Shown here: piece by piece, positions 1 to 6,827 of the stretch | Layout of the letters: each line of letters opens with the position of its first letter | Numbering within the stretch: the stretch's first letter is position 1 | NCBI GenBank assembly: GCA_027023165.1 | Contig: JALVWX010000148.1 | Location: 1 to 32,212, forward strand | Length of the DNA stretch: 32,212 nucleotides | Source: Thermococcus sp. | GTDB lineage: Archaea; Methanobacteriota_B; Thermococci; Thermococcales; Thermococcaceae | Reading direction: 5' to 3' | Translations under genes and position numbers: made by a program | The notes under the pieces: model-generated | The model's input: the letters and a program-made list of their open reading frames with translations, nothing else | Database searches by the model: none | What the model was told of the DNA's origin: nothing

Positions 1-484
1 GGTCGGCGTCGGCGTTGGCAAGACGCTGAAATACTACCCGGGGGACGTTGAGCTCTGCGGGATTGATGCCGTTCCAGAGGCCCTTGTGATAGCTGAAAAG
101 AAGGCCAAAGCGCTGGGTCTGAACGCGTGTTTCATGGAGGCCGACGTTGAGGAGCTTCCCTTTCCAGATAAAAGCTTTGACACCGTTGTTTCTTCCTTCG
201 TCTTCTGCACGGTTCCCAATCCCGAGAGGGGAATGATGGAAATCCTCCGCGTCCTGAAACCCGGTGGAAGGGCGATTTTCCTCGAGCACACGAGGAGTGA
301 CTCAAGGCTTATCAACTACCTCTTCCTCTGGCCGATGAAACTGATACTCGAGCCCCTCCTGGAGGACGACCCCCTCCGCGAGACCCACAGACTTGTTGCC
401 AGATACTTTGAAATTGAGAGGGAAGAAAGCCATTACAGGGGAATCGTCCGCCTCCTGGTGGGAAGAAAGCCAGGGAAAGTGTGA
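1..484 (+). CDS. Class I SAM-dependent methyltransferase, 5' truncated
   Basis: The gene is cut by the window edge; the reading frame is open from base 2, so the true start lies upstream and the internal GTG at 86 is not the start. The first visible residues, VGVGVGKTL, are the Gly-rich motif I that binds S-adenosylmethionine. An acidic residue follows in CGIDAV (post-I), then SFDTVVSSFVFC (motif II region) and the classic RVLKPGGRAIFLEH (motif III/post-III). This layout is that of small Methyltransf_11-type enzymes related to UbiE or phospholipid methyltransferases. The substrate cannot be read from the sequence. The gene ends 55 bases before the signal peptidase stop on the other strand, and the gap holds the box C/D RNA. 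Confidence 0.85.
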   Translation, partial: VGVGVGKTLKYYPGDVELCGIDAVPEALVIAEKKAKALGLNACFMEADVEELPFPDKSFDTVVSSFVFCTVPNPERGMMEILRVLKPGGRAIFLEHTRSDSRLINYLFLWPMKLILEPLLEDDPLRETHRLVARYFEIEREESHYRGIVRLLVGRKPGKV

Positions 485-485
485 A

Positions 486-548
486 GGGGAGGGTCAGGGG
501 CCGATTAGCTCATCACGGTTCAGCCACCTACCCTCACATCATCCCCCC
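486..548 (-). ncRNA. Predicted box C/D guide sRNA (2'-O-methylation guide)
   Basis: Read on the minus strand, the elements are in canonical archaeal order. Box C is ATGATGT (536-542; one base off RUGAUGA). A 12-nt guide (524-535) leads to box D' CTGA (520-523). A 4-nt spacer is followed by a perfect box C' GTGATGA (510-516), a second 12-nt guide (498-509) and box D CTGA (494-497). The ends can pair: GGGGGG (543-548) with CCCTCCCC (486-493), giving the terminal stem. Both inter-box distances are exactly 12, the spacing known to be needed by archaeal L7Ae-Nop5-fibrillarin particles. By the fifth-nucleotide rule the predicted targets are the fifth bases of CCACCUACCCUC and GGGCCGAUUAGC. I could not place these in an rRNA or tRNA from memory. 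The 5' end overlaps the signal peptidase stop codon, an arrangement known for such RNAs in Thermococcales. Confidence 0.75.
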
Positions 549-1018
549 AAGCCAATGGCATCCCTTATCCAGAGGGGTATGAGGCCGACCTTCGGGAAGA
601 CAAACAGGGCCTTGTCCTCAACGGCGTAGGCCGGAACGCAGGGTATCTCACCGTACTGGGTTGGATACGGCGGATCGGGCGCCCAGTTGTTGTCGCCCCA
701 TGTCAGGAAGCACTTCTCGGTCTTTCCACCGAGGTTTACCTCGCTTATCTCCCTCACCCTGTGGATTATGGGGTATTCGTAGCCCGGGCGCTTGTAGACT
801 ATGACGTCGTTGACGTGGACGTCGTCGATGTTGTCCATGCTTATCCCCTTGAGAAGAACGACGTCGCCGCGGTAGAAGACAGGCTCCATCGAGCCGCTGA
901 CGACTATAACGAGCGGAGAATCTGTGTGGAGGGCGAACTTGAGGCCGTATTCGAAGGCAAAGACTGCTATTATCGCTATCATGATCCACGCGAGTTCCTT
1001 CTTCCATCCGTCTTCCAT
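539..1018 (-). CDS. Signal peptidase I (archaeal/Sec11 type)
   Basis: This 159-residue membrane protease removes signal peptides from proteins leaving through Sec. One N-terminal membrane segment lies at about residues 9-30. The catalytic serine box SGSMEP is at 41-46 (nucleophile Ser43). The general base region IIHRV has His86, the form used by archaeal and ER enzymes in place of the bacterial lysine. A GDNN motif has Asp109. A second hydrophobic stretch near the C-terminus (LFVFPKVGLIPLWI) may pack on the membrane. Length fits the archaeal family. The start (ATG at 1016-1018) lies 40 bases inside the upstream DUF531 gene, so the two are co-transcribed and probably translationally coupled. 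The stop codon falls inside box C of the overlapping C/D RNA. Confidence 0.92.
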   Translation of the reverse strand: MEDGWKKELAWIMIAIIAVFAFEYGLKFALHTDSPLVIVVSGSMEPVFYRGDVVLLKGISMDNIDDVHVNDVIVYKRPGYEYPIIHRVREISEVNLGGKTEKCFLTWGDNNWAPDPPYPTQYGEIPCVPAYAVEDKALFVFPKVGLIPLWIRDAIGLGG

Positions 1019-1542
1019 TTCAGGGCCTCCATAAACGTGCTTATCCTCACGGGAATGGCTCCTATCGCGGTGCAGGTTTCGAGGCTGATTCCTTTCCCTG
1101 TCACATCCATGTGGTGGTGGGCCAACTTAAAGGTTTCCTTTGGGAGGCCGTGCCTTCCGAGACCTACTAAGAGGAGAAAGCTCTCGCCCCTCACAGCTCT
1201 ATCCGCTATTTCAAGCGGTGTAACCGCTTTCTCCGGCGAGGGCTTCCTCGTGGTTGCCACGACTGTCCCGAACTGCGGTGGGAAGCCCTTTCCCGGGAAT
1301 TCGAGCAGGTGAAAGGCGTTCCTCTCGGCGAGTTCGATGAGGTATTTCCCGCCTTCCCCTATCGTCGTGTGTCCGCTTATCTCCCCCGCGACATCGAGGG
1401 GTTTCCCCTCGAGTGGAAAGCCCACCAACGCTAAGTGGAAGCCGTAGGCGTGAGCTATAGGCCCGGCCCTCGCTATTGCCCTCAGGTGGGCCTCGTGGAG
1501 CCTCCTTTTGTCGTAAGTGTTGTAGAGCGCGAGAGTCAGCAT
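979..1542 (-). CDS. DUF531 family protein
   Basis: This 187-residue soluble protein resembles the archaeal DUF531 (COG1772) family of unknown function, recognised from the N-terminal LTLALYNTYDKR, the central HTTIGEGGKY and the LVGLGRHGLPKE and TCTAIGAIPVRIS blocks. The Gly-rich LVGLGRHGLP followed by a hydrophobic TAIGAIP segment recalls the knot region of SPOUT RNA methyltransferases; that is inference from pattern only. The start at 1542 suits the TATA element at 1569-1580 on the minus strand. The 3' end overlaps the signal peptidase gene by 40 bases; the last residues (WKTDGRRNSRGS) are encoded in that overlap and look like an unconstrained tail. Confidence 0.75.
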   Translation of the reverse strand: MLTLALYNTYDKRRLHEAHLRAIARAGPIAHAYGFHLALVGFPLEGKPLDVAGEISGHTTIGEGGKYLIELAERNAFHLLEFPGKGFPPQFGTVVATTRKPSPEKAVTPLEIADRAVRGESFLLLVGLGRHGLPKETFKLAHHHMDVTGKGISLETCTAIGAIPVRISTFMEALKWKTDGRRNSRGS

Positions 1543-1568
1543 GGCTACCGCAGGAGATGGCCGACAAA

Positions 1569-1580
1569 GGTTTATAAGTA
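1569..1580. promoter_or_regulatory. Shared bidirectional TATA element, DUF531 / helical-repeat operon
   Basis: TTTATAAG on the plus strand is followed by about 27 bases to the ATG at 1605, so that transcript is probably leaderless. The same box read on the minus strand (ACTTATAAACC) lies about 28 bases before the DUF531 start at 1542. The gap between the genes is only 62 bases and no other TATA-like sequence is visible in it. Confidence 0.65.
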
Positions 1581-1604
1581 TTTGGAGTGGACTTTTAATT
1601 TGAT

Positions 1605-2681
1605 ATGACGACGCTTGATGATGTGGTGCCTCTAATTGAGAGGGGACACTATGAGGAAGCCATCGAGAGGATAGCGGAGCTTGACGATCCCCTTGACAGG
1701 GTTGAGGCCATCACCAGTATCATACGCAGGATTCACCGCGATGGACCGTCTGACTGGATACCGGAGCTTGTGGAGGACGTGGTTTACATCATCGAGAGGA
1801 TGAGTGATCCGTCTGACAGGGTCGCCGGATACGCGCTTCTCGCTTCTACGCTCTCATCGATCGGCTACACCGACGAGGCGGTGGACTTCTTTGACCTCGC
1901 AGTTGTCGAGGCGGACTCCATTGGGGAGCCTCTTGAGAGGGCCGTCTCCACGTCGATACTTGCATACTACCTCGCGGTCTCGGGCTATCCCGAGCAGGCC
2001 CTTGAGACGTTCAACGCGGCCTTCAATGCCATCGTCGGTGCGGAGGTGGCCTACAGGCTCAAGGTCGACGGGATGATAAGGATAGCGGAGCTCATGGAGA
2101 AGGCCGGCGATGGACTGCCGTCCAAGGACGCTCTGGAGTTCTACAGGGCGGCGTTTGACATCTTCGACAAGCTCAGCGTCAACCAGAGGGCCGCGATGGT
2201 CGAGAAGAAGTTAGATCTCGCCAGGACCCTTTACGATGTTGGGCTGCCCTCTATCAGGGAGGCGGTTCTCGAGGGAAGGAACCACTACGCCCTCGCGCTG
2301 ATAGACAAGATGTACAGCGGCGTTGCGAGGCTTATTGGCTATCTCGAGGTCGCGCTCTGGCTGAAGCGGGTCAACAACCCGGAGTACCTCGATATAGTGG
2401 ACGAGGCCTTCAAGAAGTGCACCCACCCGCGTTTCACGGACTCGAACGTCCAGCTCATCGCTAAGCTCCTCACCGAGCTTGGGAACCTCAAGGAGGCCCT
2501 GAAGTTCGCCACAGGGATCGCGGACGTTCGCAGGAGGAGCGAGGCGATGAAGGCCATAGCCTTTGAACTCTTGGCCAGGGACGATTACGAGGCAGCTATC
2601 AAGGTCGCCAAGAGTATCCCCGACCCCGTCGTCAGGAACGAGGCCATCATGGAGATAAACACCGTGAGGGGAGGGAGATGA
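1605..2681 (+). CDS. Alpha-helical repeat (TPR-like) protein of unknown function
   Basis: This 358-residue protein is almost all predicted helix, with a repeating unit of about 35-40 residues. Landmarks are D(P)xxR followed by a hydrophobic helix: LDDPLDRVEAITSI, MSDPSDRVAGYALL, IGEPLERAVSTSIL, IADVRRRSEAMKAI and IPDPVVRNEAIMEI, each preceded by a YxEAI/ALEF-type helix. This is a TPR/alpha-solenoid scaffold, likely a protein-interaction platform; no catalytic motif is visible. There is no membrane segment or signal peptide. It lacks a Shine-Dalgarno site and its ATG lies about where transcription should begin, so it looks leaderless. It heads an operon, overlapping the dipeptidase start by four bases. 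Confidence 0.7.
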   Translation: MTTLDDVVPLIERGHYEEAIERIAELDDPLDRVEAITSIIRRIHRDGPSDWIPELVEDVVYIIERMSDPSDRVAGYALLASTLSSIGYTDEAVDFFDLAVVEADSIGEPLERAVSTSILAYYLAVSGYPEQALETFNAAFNAIVGAEVAYRLKVDGMIRIAELMEKAGDGLPSKDALEFYRAAFDIFDKLSVNQRAAMVEKKLDLARTLYDVGLPSIREAVLEGRNHYALALIDKMYSGVARLIGYLEVALWLKRVNNPEYLDIVDEAFKKCTHPRFTDSNVQLIAKLLTELGNLKEALKFATGIADVRRRSEAMKAIAFELLARDDYEAAIKVAKSIPDPVVRNEAIMEINTVRGGR

Positions 2682-3610
2682 TATTCGATGCCCACTCCGA
2701 CATACCGACGCTCATTTACTCCGAGCGCTCCAGGAGACACACGGGAGTTCTTGAGGGGAACTTCGACCGCTTCTTCCGGAGCATCTCCTCGAGGGTGATG
2801 GCCGTGTGGACGCCGCCCGAGAGGAGGGTGAGTGCTGTCGAGTACGGACTCAGCGCCGCAAACGCCCTACTCAACGATATAGCGGAGAGCAGGCGCTTTG
2901 AACTCGTGAGGAACACCGGGGAGATGGATTTCGCAATAGAAAACGGGAGTGTTGCCCTGTGGCTCGGACTCGAGGGAGGGGAGCCGATAGGAACGAGCCT
3001 CGACCTCCTTGAGGTGTTTCACCACCTTGGTCTCAGGGTGCTCACCTTAACCTGGAGTCTCCGGAATGCAATCGGCGACGGAGTCTTTGAGAGGACGAAC
3101 GGCGGCCTTACGGCCTTCGGCGTCGAAGTGGTTGGAAAGGCCGAGGAGCTCGGAATTCTCCTTGACCTGAGCCACATAAACGAGGCCGGCTTCTGGGATG
3201 CGCTCGATGTCACCTCGTTTCCGGTTATAGCCTCCCACTCCAATGCGAGAACCCTCTGCGACCATCCCCGGAACCTCACCGACGAGCAGCTGAAGGCCAT
3301 AGCGGAGCGCGGCGGTGTCGTCGGTGCCGTCGCAATCCCCGGCTTTGTTGATTCCCAAAACCCCACCATCGAGCGCTACGTCGAACACATCGCCTACATG
3401 GCCGACCTCATAGGCTACGAGCACGTTGGCCTCGGCTTCGACTTCGTCTACTACCTTCCCGGCTGGAGCGGCAGAAGCGTTGAGGGCTTCGAGAATGAGT
3501 CAAAGATACCGCGTTTAATCGAGATGCTCAACGAGAGGTTCAGTGAAAAGGAGGTCGATGCAATCACCTTCGGAAACTTCAGGAGGGTCTTTGAACGGGT
3601 GGTGGGGTGA
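2678..3610 (+). CDS. Membrane-dipeptidase family (M19) zinc peptidase
   Basis: This 310-residue TIM-barrel hydrolase is of the renal dipeptidase family, which cleaves dipeptides (often including D-amino-acid or dehydro forms) with a binuclear zinc centre. The expected ligands are all present: H6-x-D8 in FDAHSDIP, bridging Glu99 in LGLEGGEP, His166 in DLSHIN, His187 in ASHSNA, followed by the DHPRNLTDEQ motif and Asp255 in LGFDF. No signal peptide is present, so it is cytoplasmic despite the family name. The ATG overlaps the previous stop (ATGA), and the next gene begins 4 bases after its stop. The set helical-repeat protein, dipeptidase and DUF257 therefore forms one operon; a link to peptide recycling is inference. 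Confidence 0.88.
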   Translation: MIFDAHSDIPTLIYSERSRRHTGVLEGNFDRFFRSISSRVMAVWTPPERRVSAVEYGLSAANALLNDIAESRRFELVRNTGEMDFAIENGSVALWLGLEGGEPIGTSLDLLEVFHHLGLRVLTLTWSLRNAIGDGVFERTNGGLTAFGVEVVGKAEELGILLDLSHINEAGFWDALDVTSFPVIASHSNARTLCDHPRNLTDEQLKAIAERGGVVGAVAIPGFVDSQNPTIERYVEHIAYMADLIGYEHVGLGFDFVYYLPGWSGRSVEGFENESKIPRLIEMLNERFSEKEVDAITFGNFRRVFERVVG

Positions 3611-3614
3611 TACC

Positions 3615-4811
3615 ATGCTGGAATTCCTGCTCGATGTTATGACGCCGGGTGAAACCGCCCTGGTGGAGTACGATCCGCTATCAAGCCCGGAACTTGCCTT
3701 CCGCGACATCGTCGAGAGGTACTCCTCCCTCGGCTATCCGATTCTGGTAGTTGACATACTCGACACGCTCCATCTCTTTGTGGCGCACCTCCGCGCCCGC
3801 GGCCTGTCCGTTCCCCTTGACACAATAAGCGTCGTCAAAGAGGGGGGCAGGGTTAGGCTGGGCAACATCATAGGGGAGGTTCCTCTAGGGGTTGATGTTG
3901 AGTACCATGCCCCCAGATATTCGAGGGCGGTCAAGGATTTCTTCACAAGAAACGCGGGTTCCCCTAAGGTCGTCGTTGTCCTCGGGCTTGAGAAGTTCAT
4001 CTACCCCTTCCAGGACAACCCCTCTGCACTCGAACGCTATTTCGAAATCGTTGAGAGGCCCCTGATCGCCCCGGAGAACAAGCTCACATTCCTCTTCCTC
4101 AACAGGGGGGCGGTGAGGAGGGAGGTCGTCGAAAGCTTTGAATCGGACAAGCATCACGTCGTGGAGATAACGCCCTCAACGGCTCTGATTAAGACCGAAG
4201 CCTCCTTTGAGAGACTCTCAAAGGGAGTTGGAGGTGGCCTCACTGTCGTTGAATACACCCCCACCGCTCCCAAGCGCTCCACCCTCCTTGACATTCTCAA
4301 GACCGTTGACGGTGGTGTGGTCGCTGTTGATGTGGTTGACATCGGGGTGACCTTCTGGAAGGCCGCCGGAAGGGATCCCGGTGAGCTTAAGGAACTCTTC
4401 GACAACATGTGGGTTATAAAGGTGGGGGGGCGGACAGAGTGGGGCGTGAGAATCCTGAAGCTCGACCCAAGGAACGACCCGGCTGTGATAATCGAGAAGA
4501 TCTCGCGGAAGCTTGATCAGTTTGAGGGCACCGTACTGATGTTCGGAGTGGAACGCCTTCCGATGATACACGGCGGCTCTCCTCGTGTGGTTCTGGGGAT
4601 ATTCGACTACGTATCGCTCCTCCTTTCCGATAAAAACAAGCGCGTCGTGTGCTTCGTCAACAAGAATCTCTCGGACCCAGGCTTTCTGGCGCTCCTCGAG
4701 AGTGCCGCCACCACCGTTGTGGATGTCCTCACAGGCGGTTTCGTTGTGAAGAAAGTCCTTAGAGGCCCCTCCGCAGAAACCTTGGACTCCGGAGCATTTC
4801 TCCCTTTTTGA
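3615..4811 (+). CDS. DUF257 family protein, two tandem domains
   Basis: This 398-residue protein of unknown function belongs to DUF257, a family I know only from Thermococcales. The start at 3615 has a strong GGTGGGGTGA just upstream; the in-frame extension to 3543 lies inside the dipeptidase gene and is not needed. The N-terminal half starts PGETALVEYD, with a hydrophobic strand YPILVVDILDTL and VRLGNIIG. The second half restarts with LTVVEYTPTAPK, GVVAVDVVDIGVTF and VIKVGGR, matching the first half and the single-domain paralogue at 27819. The pattern G-x-T-x-LVEY then helix then VVDxLDT resembles the RecA/KaiC core with the P-loop lost; that is inference. Its last 53 bases overlap the convergent gene at 4759. 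Confidence 0.8.
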   Translation: MLEFLLDVMTPGETALVEYDPLSSPELAFRDIVERYSSLGYPILVVDILDTLHLFVAHLRARGLSVPLDTISVVKEGGRVRLGNIIGEVPLGVDVEYHAPRYSRAVKDFFTRNAGSPKVVVVLGLEKFIYPFQDNPSALERYFEIVERPLIAPENKLTFLFLNRGAVRREVVESFESDKHHVVEITPSTALIKTEASFERLSKGVGGGLTVVEYTPTAPKRSTLLDILKTVDGGVVAVDVVDIGVTFWKAAGRDPGELKELFDNMWVIKVGGRTEWGVRILKLDPRNDPAVIIEKISRKLDQFEGTVLMFGVERLPMIHGGSPRVVLGIFDYVSLLLSDKNKRVVCFVNKNLSDPGFLALLESAATTVVDVLTGGFVVKKVLRGPSAETLDSGAFLPF

Positions 4812-5190
4812 GTACCGTGGGGATGTTCAGAACTCCGGCCCGGTTGAGCATTTTTCCCCTGCCCTTTTTGGTTCTTTGCTCTTCTCCGGTGGGAACTACA
4901 GGGACCCTTACAATGCTCTCTCCCCACTCATCGGCCCTGTATGATAGCCCCCTTAGGATTTCACCCTCCCTGAGGGTTCTCCCCTCATCCTTACCGGTTC
5001 TGTATGCATTAAGCGCTTCCTTGAGCTTCCCTGAGTGCTCCGCCCAGTTAAGGGCGAGCCTCTTAAGCTCGTTCCCCCTCCCAACCCACTCGGAGCTTCC
5101 AGTGTAGCCTATCCAATAGCCCGCTAAGAAGGCCCTCTTAACCGGATCCTTCTCCTTCTTCACGTCTTCGATTTTTGGGGGTTTATCCAT
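4759..5190 (-). CDS. Small conserved-looking protein of unknown function downstream of the KaiC-like ATPase
   Basis: I do not recognise a family. The product (143 residues from the ATG at 5190, 145 from 5196) is soluble and charged. The first two thirds look like a real fold (FLAGYWIGYTGSSEWVGRGNELKRLALNWAEH, with a helix of amphipathic character). The last third is basic and low in hydrophobic core. The ATG at 5190 has GAGGGGG about eight bases upstream and overlaps the end of the ATPase gene, so the two are coupled. The 3' end runs 53 bases into the convergent DUF257 gene, so the encoded tail (LRSPRFLRRGL) is probably not constrained in its own right. A role as partner of the KaiC-like ATPase is suggested only by coupling. 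Confidence 0.6.
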   Translation of the reverse strand: MDKPPKIEDVKKEKDPVKRAFLAGYWIGYTGSSEWVGRGNELKRLALNWAEHSGKLKEALNAYRTGKDEGRTLREGEILRGLSYRADEWGESIVRVPVVPTGEEQRTKKGRGKMLNRAGVLNIPTVLKKGEMLRSPRFLRRGL

Positions 5191-5890
5191 CCTCATTCCC
5201 CCTCACGACCTCAAGCCCGCGGGAGGAGAACTTCAGCGGGAATATCCTCGTGTCGTGCCTCGTTCTGCGCATTTTGAGAACCTGTATTCCCCGGACCATC
5301 CTTCCCGACGAGTCGTCCATGAAGTAGTGGAGCATTATCACCCCATCCACGAGGTAGTGCTCGTCCGTGTACTTGTCCATGTCCATCAGCTCCGTCACGA
5401 GAATGGTCGTTATGCCTATTTCTTCTATTGCCCTTATGAAGTTCGCGAGCTGTGCCCTCTTCTCCGCTGGATTGGTGTTGTGGAACTCTATCGCACTTAG
5501 GGGGTCTATCACCAGTCGGTTTACCCTTTGAAAACTCGCCAGCTCTTTGATGCTCATCAGAACGCTTCCCCACGTTGGTGGCTTTCCAGCACTCTTCCAC
5601 AGGCTCTTCCCATAGTCGTGGAGGAGTATTCTGCCGGACTTTACATAGCTCCACACGGAAGGGTCGAAGCGGGCAACGTCTTTAACTGCCTCATTGGGGT
5701 CGTGGATGAGGGAGATGTAGGCGGTGTTCTCTCCCCTTCGCGCTCCCTCGAGGAGGAACTGCATTGCAAAAGTTGTTTTGCCGCTTCCCGGAGGCCCCAC
5801 GAGAAGATACGTCTTCCCCGCCAAAAGACCGCCTTCTATGAGTTCGTCAAAGCCCTTTATGCCAGTTGGCACCCTCTCGGGTAAATCCAT
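5183..5890 (-). CDS. KaiC-like RecA-superfamily ATPase, single domain
   Basis: This is a 235-residue, one-domain KaiC homologue. It opens with the typical VPTGIKGFDELIEGGLLAGKT, followed by Walker A GPPGSGKTT at 32-40 and Walker B RLVID at 125-129. At the position where KaiC proteins carry the catalytic Glu-Glu pair (FEE), this one reads ISLIHDP, with Ile62-His63 in place of the two acids. The nucleotide may therefore be bound but hydrolysed slowly, or the chemistry may differ. The C-terminal KMRRTRHD segment matches the KMRGSxH motif that contacts the neighbouring subunit's nucleotide in KaiC hexamers. The start at 5890 has GAGGTGA at 5895-5901. It overlaps the next gene by 8 bases. Archaeal relatives often act in signalling or regulation; the target here is unknown. 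Confidence 0.85.
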   Translation of the reverse strand: MDLPERVPTGIKGFDELIEGGLLAGKTYLLVGPPGSGKTTFAMQFLLEGARRGENTAYISLIHDPNEAVKDVARFDPSVWSYVKSGRILLHDYGKSLWKSAGKPPTWGSVLMSIKELASFQRVNRLVIDPLSAIEFHNTNPAEKRAQLANFIRAIEEIGITTILVTELMDMDKYTDEHYLVDGVIMLHYFMDDSSGRMVRGIQVLKMRRTRHDTRIFPLKFSSRGLEVVRGNEDG

Positions 5891-5929
5891 GCGCCCTCAC
5901 CTCTCCATATCAAAACTTCAACCACCAGG

Positions 5930-5937
5930 TATAAAAG
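5930..5937. promoter_or_regulatory. Shared TATA element, KaiC-like gene / COG2521 methyltransferase
   Basis: TATAAAAG on the plus strand lies 33-40 bases before the GTG at 5970. Its reverse (CTTTTATA) lies 40 bases before the KaiC-like start, leaving room for a short leader with GAGGTGA. No second TATA box is evident in the 79-base gap. Confidence 0.6.
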
Positions 5938-5969
5938 GGTTTTCGGGGCCTAATGTTTCGGTGGAAACG

Positions 5970-6827
5970 GTGGACGAAGTGTACTTCCTCACGCACAGGG
6001 AGGCGGGAAGACTGCTAATTTCGGACGGTAAGGTGAGGCTCAACCTTGACCTCCGAAAGACCAACAGGACGTTCGAGATAATCAGGGATGGCGATGAGTT
6101 CGTCTTCCCGGACGGGACAAGAGTCGAGAGGGGTGTAATCGAGAGGATTGCGAGGGATAACTCCTCAATCTACTTCGTCAAGAACGGCGGCGTCTACAAG
6201 GCGGCGATAGCCAACGAGAACGGATTCTACAAGCTCGTTCCGACGATTCCGCCGACGATCGAGATAAACGGCATCCGCATGCACCGCACAAAGGAGGTCA
6301 ACCCCCTCCAGGACACGAGGAACAAGGTGAACGCTGTGAAGCCGAGGGAAGGCGAGACCGTCCTTGATACCTGTATGGGACTGGGCTACACGGCGATAGA
6401 GGCCTCCAAGCTAGGAGCCTACGTGATAACCGTCGAGAAGGACCCCAACGTCCTGGAGCTGGCGAGGATAAACCCCTGGAGCAGGGAGCTGTTCACCGGC
6501 GGGAAGGTTCAGGTTATCCAGGGTGATTCCTTCGAGGTCATCAGGAGGTTCAAGCCGGGGAGCTTCGATGCTGTCATCCACGACCCTCCGCGCTTCTCTT
6601 TGGCGGGCCAGCTTTACAGCGAGGAGTTCTACCGCGAGCTTTACCGCGTTCTAAAGCCCGGCGGAAGGCTATTCCACTACGTCGGCAACCCGGGGAAGAA
6701 GTACCGGAAGAAAGACCTCCAGAAGGGGGTCATGGAGCGCCTGAGGAAGGCGGGCTTTGTTGGCGTTAAGCGCGTTGAAGAGGCTCTCGGAGTGGTCGCG
6801 AGAAAACCGGGAGGGGAAAAGAGCTAA
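5970..6827 (+). CDS. Predicted archaeal methyltransferase (COG2521 type)
   Basis: This class I SAM-dependent methyltransferase has about 285 residues from the GTG at 5970. The N-terminal 100 residues form a separate strand-rich domain (EVYFLTHREAGRLLI, then FVFPDGTRVERGVIERI). The SAM site is VLDTCMGLGYTA (Asp133), with VEKDPNVLELA as the acidic ribose-binding motif. A catalytic-type HDPPRFS motif has Asp205. DPP(Y/F/R) motifs are typical of N-methyltransferases, many acting on RNA; the substrate of this group is not known to me. The start is not certain: GTG at 5961 would be nearly leaderless, while GTG at 5970 has GGTGGA just before it. An in-frame extension to 5724 is rejected because it crosses the promoter and the divergent gene. 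Its end overlaps the hydrolase gene by 4 bases. Confidence 0.82.
   Translation: MDEVYFLTHREAGRLLISDGKVRLNLDLRKTNRTFEIIRDGDEFVFPDGTRVERGVIERIARDNSSIYFVKNGGVYKAAIANENGFYKLVPTIPPTIEINGIRMHRTKEVNPLQDTRNKVNAVKPREGETVLDTCMGLGYTAIEASKLGAYVITVEKDPNVLELARINPWSRELFTGGKVQVIQGDSFEVIRRFKPGSFDAVIHDPPRFSLAGQLYSEEFYRELYRVLKPGGRLFHYVGNPGKKYRKKDLQKGVMERLRKAGFVGVKRVEEALGVVARKPGGEKS

Noticed and set aside
497..548. tRNA-like look of the plus strand (GGGCCGATTAGCTC ... CCCCC)
   Set aside because: No anticodon arm or T-arm with TTC can be folded; the same bases make a complete box C/D RNA on the other strand.
1605..1620. Missing Shine-Dalgarno site as a sign that the helical-repeat start is wrong
   Set aside because: The TATA box sits about 27 bases before the ATG, so a leaderless transcript explains it.
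5724..5969. N-terminal extension of the COG2521 methyltransferase
   Set aside because: It overlaps the divergent KaiC-like gene and the TATA box at 5930; the family's N-terminal domain begins at EVYFLTHREAG.
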